From NCBI RefSeq assembly GCF_900115475.1, contig NZ_FOWP01000002.1, forward strand, positions 186,001-250,000: a stretch of DNA of 64,000 nucleotides. The letters are read 5' to 3'. Position 1 is the first letter of the stretch, and the number at the start of each line of letters is the position of its first letter. Positions 25,704-34,589 of this stretch are shown here, in pieces. The stretch comes from Ectopseudomonas composti (GTDB taxonomy: Bacteria > Pseudomonadota > Gammaproteobacteria > Pseudomonadales > Pseudomonadaceae). The translations under genes were made by a program, and so were the position numbers. The notes beneath the pieces were generated by a model. That model was given only the letters and a program-made list of their open reading frames with translations, was not told the DNA's origin and did not search any database.

Positions 25704-25731
25704 AAAAGGGCGACGCGAGTCGCCCTTTTTT
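25704..25731 (+). terminator. Intrinsic terminator after eno
   Basis: An 11-bp perfect stem AAAAGGGCGAC / GTCGCCCTTTT with a GCGA loop and a 6-T run. It ends the pyrG-kdsA-eno stretch. Confidence 0.93.
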
Positions 25732-25749
25732 GTAGGCGATGGCTGCTTA

Positions 25750-25811
25750 GTAGGGTGCGCCCTGCGCACCAGCGTCGATGGCGGATTGCTGGTGCGCACG
25801 GCGCACCCTAC
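25750..25811. repeat. Long palindromic REP-like element, family B
   Basis: The 24-nt arms begin GTAGGGTGCGCC and end GGCGCACCCTAC, with one C-C mismatch and a 14-nt spacer. The stem would be one of the strongest in the window. A near-copy sits at 29628-29679. It lies between the eno terminator and ftsB. The remaining gap to ftsB (25812-25959) shows no further gene. Confidence 0.85.
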
Positions 25812-25959
25812 CACTGCGAACCCGCAGTGCGTTTTATCGGTCTCTTGGAACCTTTGCACGGATGCAGGTACTGAAATCCCATGTCACTCATCAGCCGGCT
25901 TCTTTTCAAGCATGAACGCAGCCCCTACCATGCCGATTACTCAATCTGCGAGTCGCTCC

Positions 25960-26238
25960 ATGCGTAGTCCGTATTGGCTGTTCGTCGTGCTGATCCTGTT
26001 GCTGGCCGGGCTGCAGTATCGCCTGTGGGTCGGCGAGGGCAGTCTTGCTCAGGTGAGCCGTTTGCAGCAGCAAATTGCCGAGCAGCAGGGCGAGAACGAA
26101 CGCCTGCTGGAGCGTAACCGTATCCTCGAGGCTGAGGTGATGGAGCTCAAGCGCGGTATGGAAACCGTGGAAGAGCGTGCGCGTCAGGAGCTGGGCATGC
26201 TCAAAGAGGGTGAAACCCTCTATCTGCTGACCGAATGA
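25960..26238 (+). CDS. ftsB: Cell division protein FtsB
   Basis: Bitopic divisome protein that joins FtsQ and FtsL at the septum. The 92-residue product has a short cytoplasmic end, one membrane helix (YWLFVVLILLLAGLQYRLWV, about 5-24) and a coiled coil (about 30-70). The tail is the conserved ERARQELGMLKEGETLY. Homologues start at MRSPYWLF, so ATG 25960 is chosen; in-frame ATGs at 25912 and 25930 would give longer N-termini and cannot be excluded because no site has a good Shine-Dalgarno. Its stop overlaps ispD (ATGA). Confidence 0.92.
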   Translation: MRSPYWLFVVLILLLAGLQYRLWVGEGSLAQVSRLQQQIAEQQGENERLLERNRILEAEVMELKRGMETVEERARQELGMLKEGETLYLLTE

Positions 26239-26933
26239 CCACGAAATTCTGGCTGGTGATTCCGGCTGCTGGCGTTGGTGCGCGCATGGCCGCCGACCGC
26301 CCCAAGCAGTACCTGCAGATCGCCGGTCACTGCATTCTCGAGCACACCCTGCATTGTTTTCTCGATCATCCAGGCCTGTTGGGGGCTACGGTGTGCGTTG
26401 CTGTGGATGACCCGTTCTGGCCGCAATTACCTCTGGCCAGTGATCCGCGTATCCGCCGGGCGCCTGGCGGGCGTGAGCGTGCCGATTCGGTGCTGGCCGG
26501 GCTGGAGTCATTGCTGGCCGGCGGTGCCGATTGCGATGACTGGGTGCTGGTGCACGACGCCGCGCGTCCCAACCTTGCCCCTGAGGACCTGGATCGCCTG
26601 CTGGAGAGCCTGGCCGATGATCCGGTGGGCGGCCTGTTGGCGGTGCCGGCGCGCGATACCCTCAAGCGTGCCGGGTGCGATGGCCGGGTGGCGGAGACGA
26701 TTGATCGTAGTGCGATCTGGCAAGCTTACACGCCGCAGATGTTCCGTCTTGGCGCCCTGCGCGAGGCGCTGGCGCAAGCGTTGGAACAAGGCGTGGCAGT
26801 GACCGATGAAGCCTCGGCCATGGAGTGGACAGGGCAGTCGCCTCGTCTGATCGAGGGCCGAGCGGATAACCTCAAGGTCACCCGCCCGGAAGACCTGCAT
26901 TATCTAAAGCGTATCTGGCGCGAGAGTCGCTGA
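26235..26933 (+). CDS. ispD: 2-C-methyl-D-erythritol 4-phosphate cytidylyltransferase
   Basis: Third MEP-pathway step: couples MEP to CTP giving CDP-ME. The 232-residue protein has the nucleotidyltransferase motif PAAGVGARMAADRPKQYL, VLVHDAARPNL and the C-terminal NLKVTRPEDL. The ATG overlaps the ftsB stop, the common ftsB-ispD coupling. ispF, often fused or adjacent to ispD, lies 3.7 kb downstream here with unrelated genes in between. It converges with the hibernation-factor gene 13 nt away, and no terminator is evident. Confidence 0.96.
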   Translation: MTTKFWLVIPAAGVGARMAADRPKQYLQIAGHCILEHTLHCFLDHPGLLGATVCVAVDDPFWPQLPLASDPRIRRAPGGRERADSVLAGLESLLAGGADCDDWVLVHDAARPNLAPEDLDRLLESLADDPVGGLLAVPARDTLKRAGCDGRVAETIDRSAIWQAYTPQMFRLGALREALAQALEQGVAVTDEASAMEWTGQSPRLIEGRADNLKVTRPEDLHYLKRIWRESR

Positions 26934-26946
26934 GCGATCCTCGGCA

Positions 26947-27270
26947 TCAGTGCGTCCAGCGTTTGGCATCTTTGCCCAGGTTGCGGTCCAGTGCGTTGGT
27001 CAGCTTGTTCATGGCGCCGTCGATCGCCTGCTGCAGTTCGCTGGCATCGTGGGAAACCGTCAGCGGATCACGTCCCTTCATCCGTGCCTCGACCTTGCAG
27101 CGCTTGTCCTGTGGGCCGTTCTTGAGCGCGTTCTCGTCGGAAAGATGAATTTCGATGCGGGTGAGGTGGTCCTCGTAGCGCTGGAGCTTGTCTCGGACGC
27201 GACCGCTAATGTCGTCCTTGAAGTCAATCGAGGAGGTGACGTGCTTACCACTGTTGACCAGAACCTGCAT
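26947..27270 (-). CDS. HPF/RaiA-family ribosome-associated protein
   Basis: Short member of the ribosomal S30AE family, whose members bind the 30S decoding centre and promote or block 70S dimerisation in stationary phase. The 107-residue protein starts MQVLVNSGKHVTSS and has the beta-alpha-beta core IEIHLSDENALKNGPQDKRCKVEARMKGRDPLTVSHDA. It lacks the long C-terminal dimerisation domain. ATG 27270 is chosen because GAGG lies 8 nt upstream; an ATG two codons earlier overlaps that site. The family is secure; whether it acts as HPF or RaiA is not. Confidence 0.85.
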   Translation of the reverse strand: MQVLVNSGKHVTSSIDFKDDISGRVRDKLQRYEDHLTRIEIHLSDENALKNGPQDKRCKVEARMKGRDPLTVSHDASELQQAIDGAMNKLTNALDRNLGKDAKRWTH

Positions 27271-27413
27271 AACCATGTCCTCATGTAGCTGAGTTCGTGA
27301 GGCCCCGTTTGGACGGGGTGCATGGGTTGTGACGCGGTCTTCTCGCTCAAGTTTCGCGCCGGCTTGTGACATTCCATGACTGTTCAGGTCGGCGACAAGG
27401 TTGTTACAGCACG

Positions 27414-28310
27414 TCAGGCAGGGTCGATGTATTCGGCGCGTTGGCTCAGGCCTTGGCGCAGGGCATCGATCAACTGACGAACCTTGGGCGATAGATGACG
27501 TTGCTGCGGATAGAGCGCCCAAACTGCGGTATTGGGTGGGCGATGCTGCTCCAGCAGGGAGACCAGTCGCCCGCAACGCAGGTGTTCGAGTACATAGTAG
27601 TCGGGCAACTGGCACAGGCCGAAACCGCGTAGCGCTGCATCGAGCACGGCCTGGCCGCTGTTGCAGCGCCAGTTGCCCTGTACCCGAATCTGAGTCTCTC
27701 GACCGTTCTCGGCGAAGCTCCAGGCCTCGCTGCTGCCGATCAGGCAATTGTGCCGCGCCAGCTCCGACAGCGAATGGGGGCGGCCATAGCGCTGCAGGTA
27801 CTCGGGGGCTGCGCACAGGTACATCTCGCGGGGCGCCAGGCGTGCCGCCATCAAGCGCGAGTCTTGCAGGCGCCCCAGGCGGATGGCCAGATCCAGGCCG
27901 TCGTGCAGCAGATCGAGCTGGCGGTTGGACAGTTCAATTTCTACGCGCAACTGCGGATGCAGCGCCATGAAGTCATTGACCAGCGGCACGATGAAGCGCT
28001 CGCCGTACGCCACGGCGCAGGTCATGCGTAGCAGCCCCTTGGGTTCCGCGCCGAGATCACCGACCGCCCGCAGGGCTTCTTCACGCGCATCTTGCAGGCG
28101 CTGGCAATGCTGCAGGAACAGCTGGCCGGCTTCGGTCAGGGCCACGCGGCGTGTGCTGCGGTAGAACAGCCTGCTTTGCAAGCGGTCTTCCAGGCGCGCC
28201 ACCTGGCGACTGACCTGAGAGGTCGACAGCCCCAGTCGTTCAGCGGCAGCACTGAACTGGCCGCACTCGGCGACGGCGACGAACTCGTCCAGGCCTTCCC
28301 AGCGATTCAT
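27414..28310 (-). CDS. gfnR: LysR-family regulator, GfnR-like
   Basis: The 298-residue protein has an N-terminal winged helix-turn-helix (about 1-60; FSAAAERLGLSTSQVSRQVARLEDRL). The rest is a periplasmic-binding-type effector domain. It is divergent from adhC-fghA, the glutathione-dependent formaldehyde pathway. The orthologue I recall in P. aeruginosa (GfnR) activates those genes, so it probably senses formaldehyde stress. Function is inferred from family and position. The start at 28310 has the LysR-typical N-terminus MNRWEGLDEFVAVAE. Confidence 0.85.
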   Translation of the reverse strand: MNRWEGLDEFVAVAECGQFSAAAERLGLSTSQVSRQVARLEDRLQSRLFYRSTRRVALTEAGQLFLQHCQRLQDAREEALRAVGDLGAEPKGLLRMTCAVAYGERFIVPLVNDFMALHPQLRVEIELSNRQLDLLHDGLDLAIRLGRLQDSRLMAARLAPREMYLCAAPEYLQRYGRPHSLSELARHNCLIGSSEAWSFAENGRETQIRVQGNWRCNSGQAVLDAALRGFGLCQLPDYYVLEHLRCGRLVSLLEQHRPPNTAVWALYPQQRHLSPKVRQLIDALRQGLSQRAEYIDPA

Positions 28311-28324
28311 GCTTGCTCCCTGTC

Positions 28325-28345
28325 GTAGCCCGGATGCAATCCGGG
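28325..28345. repeat. Single REP-like palindrome, family A
   Basis: GTAGCCCGGATGCAATCC plus GGG: an imperfect palindrome matching the repeats at 15505, 30533 and 48960. It lies 15 bp upstream of the gfnR start, inside the gfnR leader. Confidence 0.7.
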
Positions 28346-28381
28346 AAATCTCGATGTGATCATCCTACGTATTCTTCGATC

Positions 28382-29596
<1,215 letters not shown>

Positions 29597-29627
29597 GTGA
29601 ATAGGCGCGGCGCTTCGGCGTTCCCCT

Positions 29628-29679
29628 GTAGGGTGCGCTGTGCGCACCAGGATCCAGCGGTGCGCACGGCGCACCCTAC
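29628..29679. repeat. Long palindromic REP-like element, family B
   Basis: A 21-bp stem (GTAGGGTGCGCT... pairing with ...GGCGCACCCTAC; one G-T wobble) around a 10-nt loop. It is a near-copy of the element at 25750. It ends directly at the GGAG ribosome site of fghA. In the adhC-fghA transcript it would form a strong hairpin 10 nt before the start codon. Confidence 0.85.
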
Positions 29680-29689
29680 GGAGATCGTG

Positions 29690-30532
29690 ATGACTCTAGA
29701 GATCGTATCCAGCAATAAAAGCTTTGGCGGCTGGCACAAGCGCTATCGCCATCGCTCCAACAGTCTCAACTGCGACATGGTATTTGCTGTCTACCTGCCG
29801 CCGCAGGCCGAGCAGGGCGCCAAGCTGCCGGTGCTGTACTGGCTGAGCGGCCTGACCTGTACCGATGAGAACTTCATGCAGAAGGCCGGTGCCCAGCGCA
29901 TGGCCGCCGAGCTCGGGCTGATCATCGTCGCGCCCGACACCAGCCCGCGTGGCGAAGGTGTGGCCGATGATGCCAATGGCGCCTATGACTTCGGTCTTGG
30001 CGCTGGCTTTTACCTCAATGCCACTCAAGAGCCCTTCGCCCGTCACTACCGCATGTATGACTACGTGGTGCAGGAGCTGCCGGCGTTGATCGAGGCCAAT
30101 TTCCCCGTGTCGGACAAGCGTGGCGTCGCCGGTCATTCCATGGGCGGCCACGGTGCGCTGATCTGCGCGCTGAAGAATCCGGGGCGTTATCAGTCGGTGT
30201 CGGCGTTCTCGCCAATCAGTACCCCGATGAACTGCCCCTGGGGCGAGAAGGCGTTCTCGCTGTACCTGGGCGAGGAGCGCTCGCGCTGGCGCGAGTGGGA
30301 TGCCAGCGTGCTGATTGCCGAGGCGAGCGAGCAGCTGCCGATCCTGGTCGATCAGGGTGATCGTGACGACTTCCTCGAAGGCCAGCTCAAACCGCAGGTG
30401 CTGCAGGCCGCGGCCAAGGCAGCCGGCCATCCGTTGACGCTGCGTATGCAGCCGGGCTATGACCATAGCTACTACTTCATCGCCAGTTTCATCGACGATC
30501 ACCTGCGCCACCACGCGGCCGCCTTGCGCTAG
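29690..30532 (+). CDS. fghA: S-formylglutathione hydrolase
   Basis: Hydrolyses S-formylglutathione to formate and glutathione, finishing formaldehyde detoxification. The 280-residue alpha/beta hydrolase starts [21 protein letters not shown]. It has the nucleophile elbow [10 protein letters not shown], the acid in [11 protein letters not shown] and the His in [28 protein letters not shown] is a family signature. GGAG at 29680-29683 sets the ATG. It is probably co-transcribed with adhC. Confidence 0.96.
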   Translation: MTLEIVSSNKSFGGWHKRYRHRSNSLNCDMVFAVYLPPQAEQGAKLPVLYWLSGLTCTDENFMQKAGAQRMAAELGLIIVAPDTSPRGEGVADDANGAYDFGLGAGFYLNATQEPFARHYRMYDYVVQELPALIEANFPVSDKRGVAGHSMGGHGALICALKNPGRYQSVSAFSPISTPMNCPWGEKAFSLYLGEERSRWREWDASVLIAEASEQLPILVDQGDRDDFLEGQLKPQVLQAAAKAAGHPLTLRMQPGYDHSYYFIASFIDDHLRHHAAALR

Positions 30533-30588
30533 CCCTAGCCCGGATGAAATCCGGGAAATTCGCCCCCCGGATTTCATCCGGGCTAGGG
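30533..30588. repeat. REPIN: inverted pair of family A repeats
   Basis: CCCTAGCCCGGATGAAATCC plus GGG (30533-30555) and its exact complement at 30566-30588 form a 23-bp perfect inverted repeat with a 10-nt loop. It starts immediately after the fghA stop codon and may serve as a transcript end before ispF. Inverted REP pairs of this type are called REPINs in Pseudomonas. Confidence 0.85.
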
Positions 30589-30607
30589 GGCAATGCGGTT
30601 AGAATCA

Positions 30608-30637
30608 CGCCCTGACTTTTTCAGGGCGTTGTTCTTT
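30608..30637 (+). promoter_or_regulatory. Hairpin covering the ispF ribosome-binding site
   Basis: CGCCCTGA (30608-30615) pairs perfectly with TCAGGGCG (30621-30628), followed by TTGTTCTTT and then ATG 30638. The only plausible Shine-Dalgarno, CAGGGCG, is in the 3' arm. The element could be a translation-limiting hairpin or a terminator-like structure. Confidence 0.5.
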
Positions 30638-31111
30638 ATGCGTATCGGTCATGGTTATGACGTGCACCGCTTCGGCGAAGGTGAGTTCATCACCCTCGGC
30701 GGCGTGCAGATTCCCCATACATTCGGTCTTGTCGCGCATTCCGATGGCGACGTGCTGCTGCATGCCCTGAGCGATGCCTTGCTTGGCGCGGTGGCGCTGG
30801 GCGATATCGGCAAGCACTTCCCTGATACCGATCCGACCTTCAAGGGCGCCGACAGTCGGGTGCTACTGCGTCATGTGATGGGCCTGGTACGTGCCAAGGG
30901 CTACGTGGTGGGTAATGTCGACGCCACCATCATTGCTCAGGCGCCGAAGATGGCGCCGCACATCCAGCACATGCGTGAGCGTATCGCCGAGGATCTGGGC
31001 GTGGAACTGGATCAGGTCAACGTCAAGGCCACCACCACCGAGAAGCTTGGCTTCACCGGGCGCGAGGAAGGTATCGCGGTGCACGCCGTGGCCCTGCTGG
31101 TCAAGGCATGA
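30638..31111 (+). CDS. ispF: 2-C-methyl-D-erythritol 2,4-cyclodiphosphate synthase
   Basis: Cyclises CDP-ME 2-phosphate to MEcPP in the MEP pathway. The 157-residue trimeric zinc enzyme starts [12 protein letters not shown] (zinc ligands Asp8 and His10). It has [17 protein letters not shown] (His42), [11 protein letters not shown] and [13 protein letters not shown]. An ATG at 30593 is in frame but would translate the hairpin; homologues start at MRIG. The stop overlaps truD (ATGA). Confidence 0.97.
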   Translation: MRIGHGYDVHRFGEGEFITLGGVQIPHTFGLVAHSDGDVLLHALSDALLGAVALGDIGKHFPDTDPTFKGADSRVLLRHVMGLVRAKGYVVGNVDATIIAQAPKMAPHIQHMRERIAEDLGVELDQVNVKATTTEKLGFTGREEGIAVHAVALLVKA

Positions 31112-32166
31112 ACGAACTGCAACTGCTCGGGCCGCGTGCCCATGGCGACGCCTGCGGGCGCGCGGTACTCAAGGCTACGGCTGAGGATTTCCAGGTCGAC
31201 GAGGTACTGGACATTCCGCTCACCGGTCAGGGTGAGCACCTCTGGCTGTGGGTGGAAAAGCGCGGTCTGAATACCGAAGAGGCTGCCCGGCGTATTGCCC
31301 GCGCTGCTGGGCTGCCGCTCAAGGCCGTCAGCTATGCCGGCCTCAAGGACCGCCAGGCGCTGACTCGGCAATGGTTCAGCCTGCATCTGCCAGGCAAGGC
31401 CGATCCTGATCTGACGGCGGCGCAGGGCGATGACCTGGCCATCCTCAGCAGTCAGCGGCACAACCGCAAGCTGCAACGTGGCGCCCATGCTGCCAATGGT
31501 TTCACCTTGCGCCTGACTGCTCTGGAGGCGGACCGCGATGCGCTGGAGCAACGCCTGCAGCGTATGGCCGAACAAGGGGTGCCCAACTACTTCGGCTTGC
31601 AGCGCTTCGGCTTCGATGGCGGCAACGTCGAGCAGGCGCGTGATTTTGCCTCGCGGCAAGAACTGCCGGTGCAGCGCAACCTGCGTTCGCGCCTGCTGTC
31701 GTCGGCGCGCAGCTACCTGTTCAACCAGGTACTGGCCAAGCGTGTGGCTGCCGGCACCTGGAACCAGGCGCAGATCGGCGACCTGTTAGCCTTCACTGGC
31801 AGTCGCAGCTTCTTCATGGCTGGCGAGGCCGAGTGTATTGACCCGCGTCTGGCCATTCTCGATCTGCACCCCACCGGCCCGCTGTGGGGCGACGGGCCTT
31901 TGCCGACCACTGCTGAGACCCACCAGCTGGAGCAGGCGGTAGCCGATCAGGCTGCGCAACTGGTGCAATGGCTGATCAAGGCGGACATGGCGCACGAACG
32001 GCGAATTCTGCGCCTCCCCATCGGCGGCCTGTCATGGCATTATCCCGAGCCCGATATTCTGCAACTTGCATTCGTCCTGCCGGCCGGGTGTTTCGCCACC
32101 GTGGTGGTGCGCGAATTGCTCGATCTGGTGCCAGCAGGGCAGACGGATACTCCATGCGAATTCTGA
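31108..32166 (+). CDS. truD: tRNA pseudouridine(13) synthase
   Basis: Isomerises uridine 13 of tRNA-Glu to pseudouridine. The 352-residue protein has the family motif [18 protein letters not shown], with the catalytic Asp in GLKDR (about residue 80), and [11 protein letters not shown]. The start overlaps the ispF stop and the end overlaps surE by 13 nt. The cluster ispF-truD-surE-pcm is conserved in gammaproteobacteria. Confidence 0.96.
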   Translation: MNELQLLGPRAHGDACGRAVLKATAEDFQVDEVLDIPLTGQGEHLWLWVEKRGLNTEEAARRIARAAGLPLKAVSYAGLKDRQALTRQWFSLHLPGKADPDLTAAQGDDLAILSSQRHNRKLQRGAHAANGFTLRLTALEADRDALEQRLQRMAEQGVPNYFGLQRFGFDGGNVEQARDFASRQELPVQRNLRSRLLSSARSYLFNQVLAKRVAAGTWNQAQIGDLLAFTGSRSFFMAGEAECIDPRLAILDLHPTGPLWGDGPLPTTAETHQLEQAVADQAAQLVQWLIKADMAHERRILRLPIGGLSWHYPEPDILQLAFVLPAGCFATVVVRELLDLVPAGQTDTPCEF

Positions 32167-32903
32167 TTTCTAACGACGACGGGGTGAACGCGCCCGGTAT
32201 CGCTGCGTTGCACCAGGCGCTGGCTGACTACGCCGAGTGCGTGGTGATCGCGCCTGCCGAAGACAAGAGCGGCGCCAGCAGTGCGCTGACGCTCGACCGT
32301 CCGCTACACCCGACGGCCTTGGCCAATGGTTACATCAGCCTCAATGGCACGCCGACCGACTGCGTGCACCTGGGGCTCAATGGGTTGCTCGAGCAGACAC
32401 CGGACATGGTCGTCTCAGGTATCAACCTGGGCGCCAACCTGGGCGATGACGTGCTCTATTCCGGCACTGTCGCCGCTGCGTTGGAAGGCCGCTTCCTGAG
32501 CAAGCCGGCGTTCGCCTTTTCGTTGCTCTCGCGTCTGCCCGACAATCTGCCGACCGCTGCCTATTTCGCCCGCAAGCTGGTCGAAGCCCACGAGCGGCTC
32601 GAGCTGCCACCGCGCACCGTGCTCAACGTCAACGTGCCCAACCTGCCGCTGGAACACATTCGTGGTGTGCAATTGACCCGCCTCGGCCACCGCGCGCGCG
32701 CGGCGGCTCCGGTCAAGGTGGTCAATCCGCGTGGTAAGGAAGGTTACTGGATCGCGGCGGCCGGGGATGTCGAGGACGGCAGCCAAGGCACCGATTTCCA
32801 TGCAGTGATGCAAGGTTATGTATCGATCACGCCGCTACGGCTCGATCGCACGTTCAATGAGGCCCTCGAAACGATGGATGGCTGGTTGGAGGGCATCTTC
32901 TGA
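32154..32903 (+). CDS. surE: 5'/3'-nucleotidase SurE
   Basis: Metal-dependent nucleoside monophosphate phosphatase linked to stationary-phase survival. The 249-residue protein starts [15 protein letters not shown] with the metal-binding Asp8-Asp9. It has the [20 protein letters not shown] phosphate-site segment. The start lies inside the truD 3' end and the stop overlaps the pcm ATG (TGATG). It is part of the conserved surE-pcm-nlpD-rpoS order. Confidence 0.97.
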   Translation: MRILISNDDGVNAPGIAALHQALADYAECVVIAPAEDKSGASSALTLDRPLHPTALANGYISLNGTPTDCVHLGLNGLLEQTPDMVVSGINLGANLGDDVLYSGTVAAALEGRFLSKPAFAFSLLSRLPDNLPTAAYFARKLVEAHERLELPPRTVLNVNVPNLPLEHIRGVQLTRLGHRARAAAPVKVVNPRGKEGYWIAAAGDVEDGSQGTDFHAVMQGYVSITPLRLDRTFNEALETMDGWLEGIF

Positions 32904-33577
32904 TGCGTGGACAGGACGACATGCAGCGCAGCGGGATCGGTATGACCTCGCAGCGCACCCGTGAGCGATTGATTCAGCGCCTCTACGAGGAAGGGCTGTC
33001 CAACGCGCGGGTGCTGGAAGTGATCCGCCGTACACCGCGTCATCTGTTCGTCGACGAGGCGCTGGCTCATCGCGCCTATGAGGACACTGCGCTACCCATC
33101 GGCCACAACCAGACCATTTCCCAGCCTTACATGGTCGGGCGCATGACCGAGCTGTTGCTGTCTGCCGGCCCGCTGGACAAGGTGCTGGAGATCGGCACCG
33201 GCTCTGGTTACCAGACCGCTGTGCTGGCGCAACTGGTCGAGCGGGTGTTCTCGGTGGAGCGTATCCAGGTGCTGCAGGATCGTGCCAAGGAGCGTCTGGC
33301 CGAACTCAAGCTGCGCAACGTGGTCTTTCGCTGGGGTGATGGCTGGGAAGGCTGGAACGCGCTCGGCCCTTATAACGGCATCATCGTCACTGCCGCCGCC
33401 GCGCAGGTGCCGCAGGCCTTGCTCGACCAACTGGCTCCAGGTGGGCGCTTGGTCATCCCGGTCGGCAGTGGCGATGTGCAGCAACTGCTGCTGATCATTC
33501 GTGAAGCGGATGGTTTTTCCCGTCACGTCCTGGACGCCGTGCGCTTCGTACCGCTGCTCAACGGGCCCCTGGCCTGA
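32903..33577 (+). CDS. pcm: Protein-L-isoaspartate O-methyltransferase
   Basis: Methylates isoaspartyl residues in aged proteins using S-adenosylmethionine. The 224-residue form starts at ATG 32903, overlapping the surE stop, with GGAGGG 10-15 nt upstream. A shorter form from ATG 32942 ([10 protein letters not shown], 211 residues) matches the P. aeruginosa annotation I recall. The segment between ([13 protein letters not shown]) also looks conserved in other pseudomonads, so I chose the longer form. Motifs: [11 protein letters not shown] and the SAM loop [11 protein letters not shown]. Confidence 0.94.
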   Translation: MRGQDDMQRSGIGMTSQRTRERLIQRLYEEGLSNARVLEVIRRTPRHLFVDEALAHRAYEDTALPIGHNQTISQPYMVGRMTELLLSAGPLDKVLEIGTGSGYQTAVLAQLVERVFSVERIQVLQDRAKERLAELKLRNVVFRWGDGWEGWNALGPYNGIIVTAAAAQVPQALLDQLAPGGRLVIPVGSGDVQQLLLIIREADGFSRHVLDAVRFVPLLNGPLA

Positions 33578-33602
33578 TCGCTTTATCTCTCCGGAAGGAT
33601 CC

Positions 33603-34541
33603 ATGAAGAAACATTTTCTGCTCTATGCCAAGGGGCTGGCCATGGGCGCTGCAGATGTCGTGCCCGGTGTTTCCGGTGGCACCATCGCGTTCATCAGCGG
33701 CATTTACGACGAGTTGCTGCATTCGATTGCCCGTGTTCCCGAAGCGCTTCTTCTGCTGCTGCGCGGCCGCATCAAGGACGCCTGGCAGATGGCCAACGCG
33801 ACCTTTCTGCTGGTGCTGCTCTGCGGCATTCTCACCAGCGTTCTGACTCTTGCGCGGCTGATTACCTACTTGCTGCACCATCACCCGATTCCAGTATGGT
33901 CGTTTTTCTTTGGCCTGATTCTGGTCTCCACCTATCTGGTCGGGCGGGAAATCAGCCGCTGGAACTGGAGCCGGGTGCTGAGCTTTGTGCTGGGACTGGC
34001 TTTCGCTTACTGGATCACCGTTGCGGCTCCCATGCAGTGGGGCAGTGATTTGCCTACCCTGTTCCTGGCTGGCGCCATCGCCATCTGCGCGATGATCCTG
34101 CCGGGTATCTCGGGTAGCTTCATTCTGTTGCTGCTCGGCCTGTACTCGGTGGTGCTGGGCGCGGTGAAGGACCTCAATCTACTGGTCCTGGCGGTGTTCG
34201 CCAGTGGCTGTCTGGTGGGTATTCTCAGTTTCGCTCGCCTGCTCAGTTGGCTGCTGTCGCGCTGGCGCGATCTGAGCCTGGCGTTTCTGAGCGGCCTGAT
34301 GCTGGGTTCGCTGAACAAGGTGTGGCCCTGGAAAGAGACCCTGAGCTGGCGTATCGACAGCAAGGGCGAGCAGGTGCCGTTACTGGAGAGCAACCTGCTG
34401 CCAGGGCAATTTGCCGAAATCAGTGGCCAGGATCCGCAGTTGCTGTTTGCCGTTGCACTGGCAATCGGCGGTATCGTTCTAGTGCTCGGTTTGGAGTGGC
34501 TGGCGAGTCGTCGGCCAGTCGATACTGGTCGCAGCGAATAA
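33603..34541 (+). CDS. DUF368 membrane protein, probable PopT-type undecaprenyl-phosphate translocase
   Basis: The 312-residue protein is almost entirely hydrophobic with about eight to ten membrane segments. It starts MKKHFLLYAKGLAMGAADVVPGVSGGTIAFISGIYDEL, the DUF368 signature. Repeated glycine-proline motifs (VVPGVSGGT and ILPGISGSF) suggest two inverted halves. DUF368 proteins were reported in 2023 to recycle undecaprenyl phosphate across the inner membrane (PopT). GGAAGGA precedes the ATG. It is inserted between pcm and nlpD in the surE-rpoS operon, 25 nt after pcm. Confidence 0.85.
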   Translation: MKKHFLLYAKGLAMGAADVVPGVSGGTIAFISGIYDELLHSIARVPEALLLLLRGRIKDAWQMANATFLLVLLCGILTSVLTLARLITYLLHHHPIPVWSFFFGLILVSTYLVGREISRWNWSRVLSFVLGLAFAYWITVAAPMQWGSDLPTLFLAGAIAICAMILPGISGSFILLLLGLYSVVLGAVKDLNLLVLAVFASGCLVGILSFARLLSWLLSRWRDLSLAFLSGLMLGSLNKVWPWKETLSWRIDSKGEQVPLLESNLLPGQFAEISGQDPQLLFAVALAIGGIVLVLGLEWLASRRPVDTGRSE

Positions 34542-34589
34542 ATACGGCACAATAGGCGCCGTACTCGGAATCATTCAGGGAGCAGTTGG

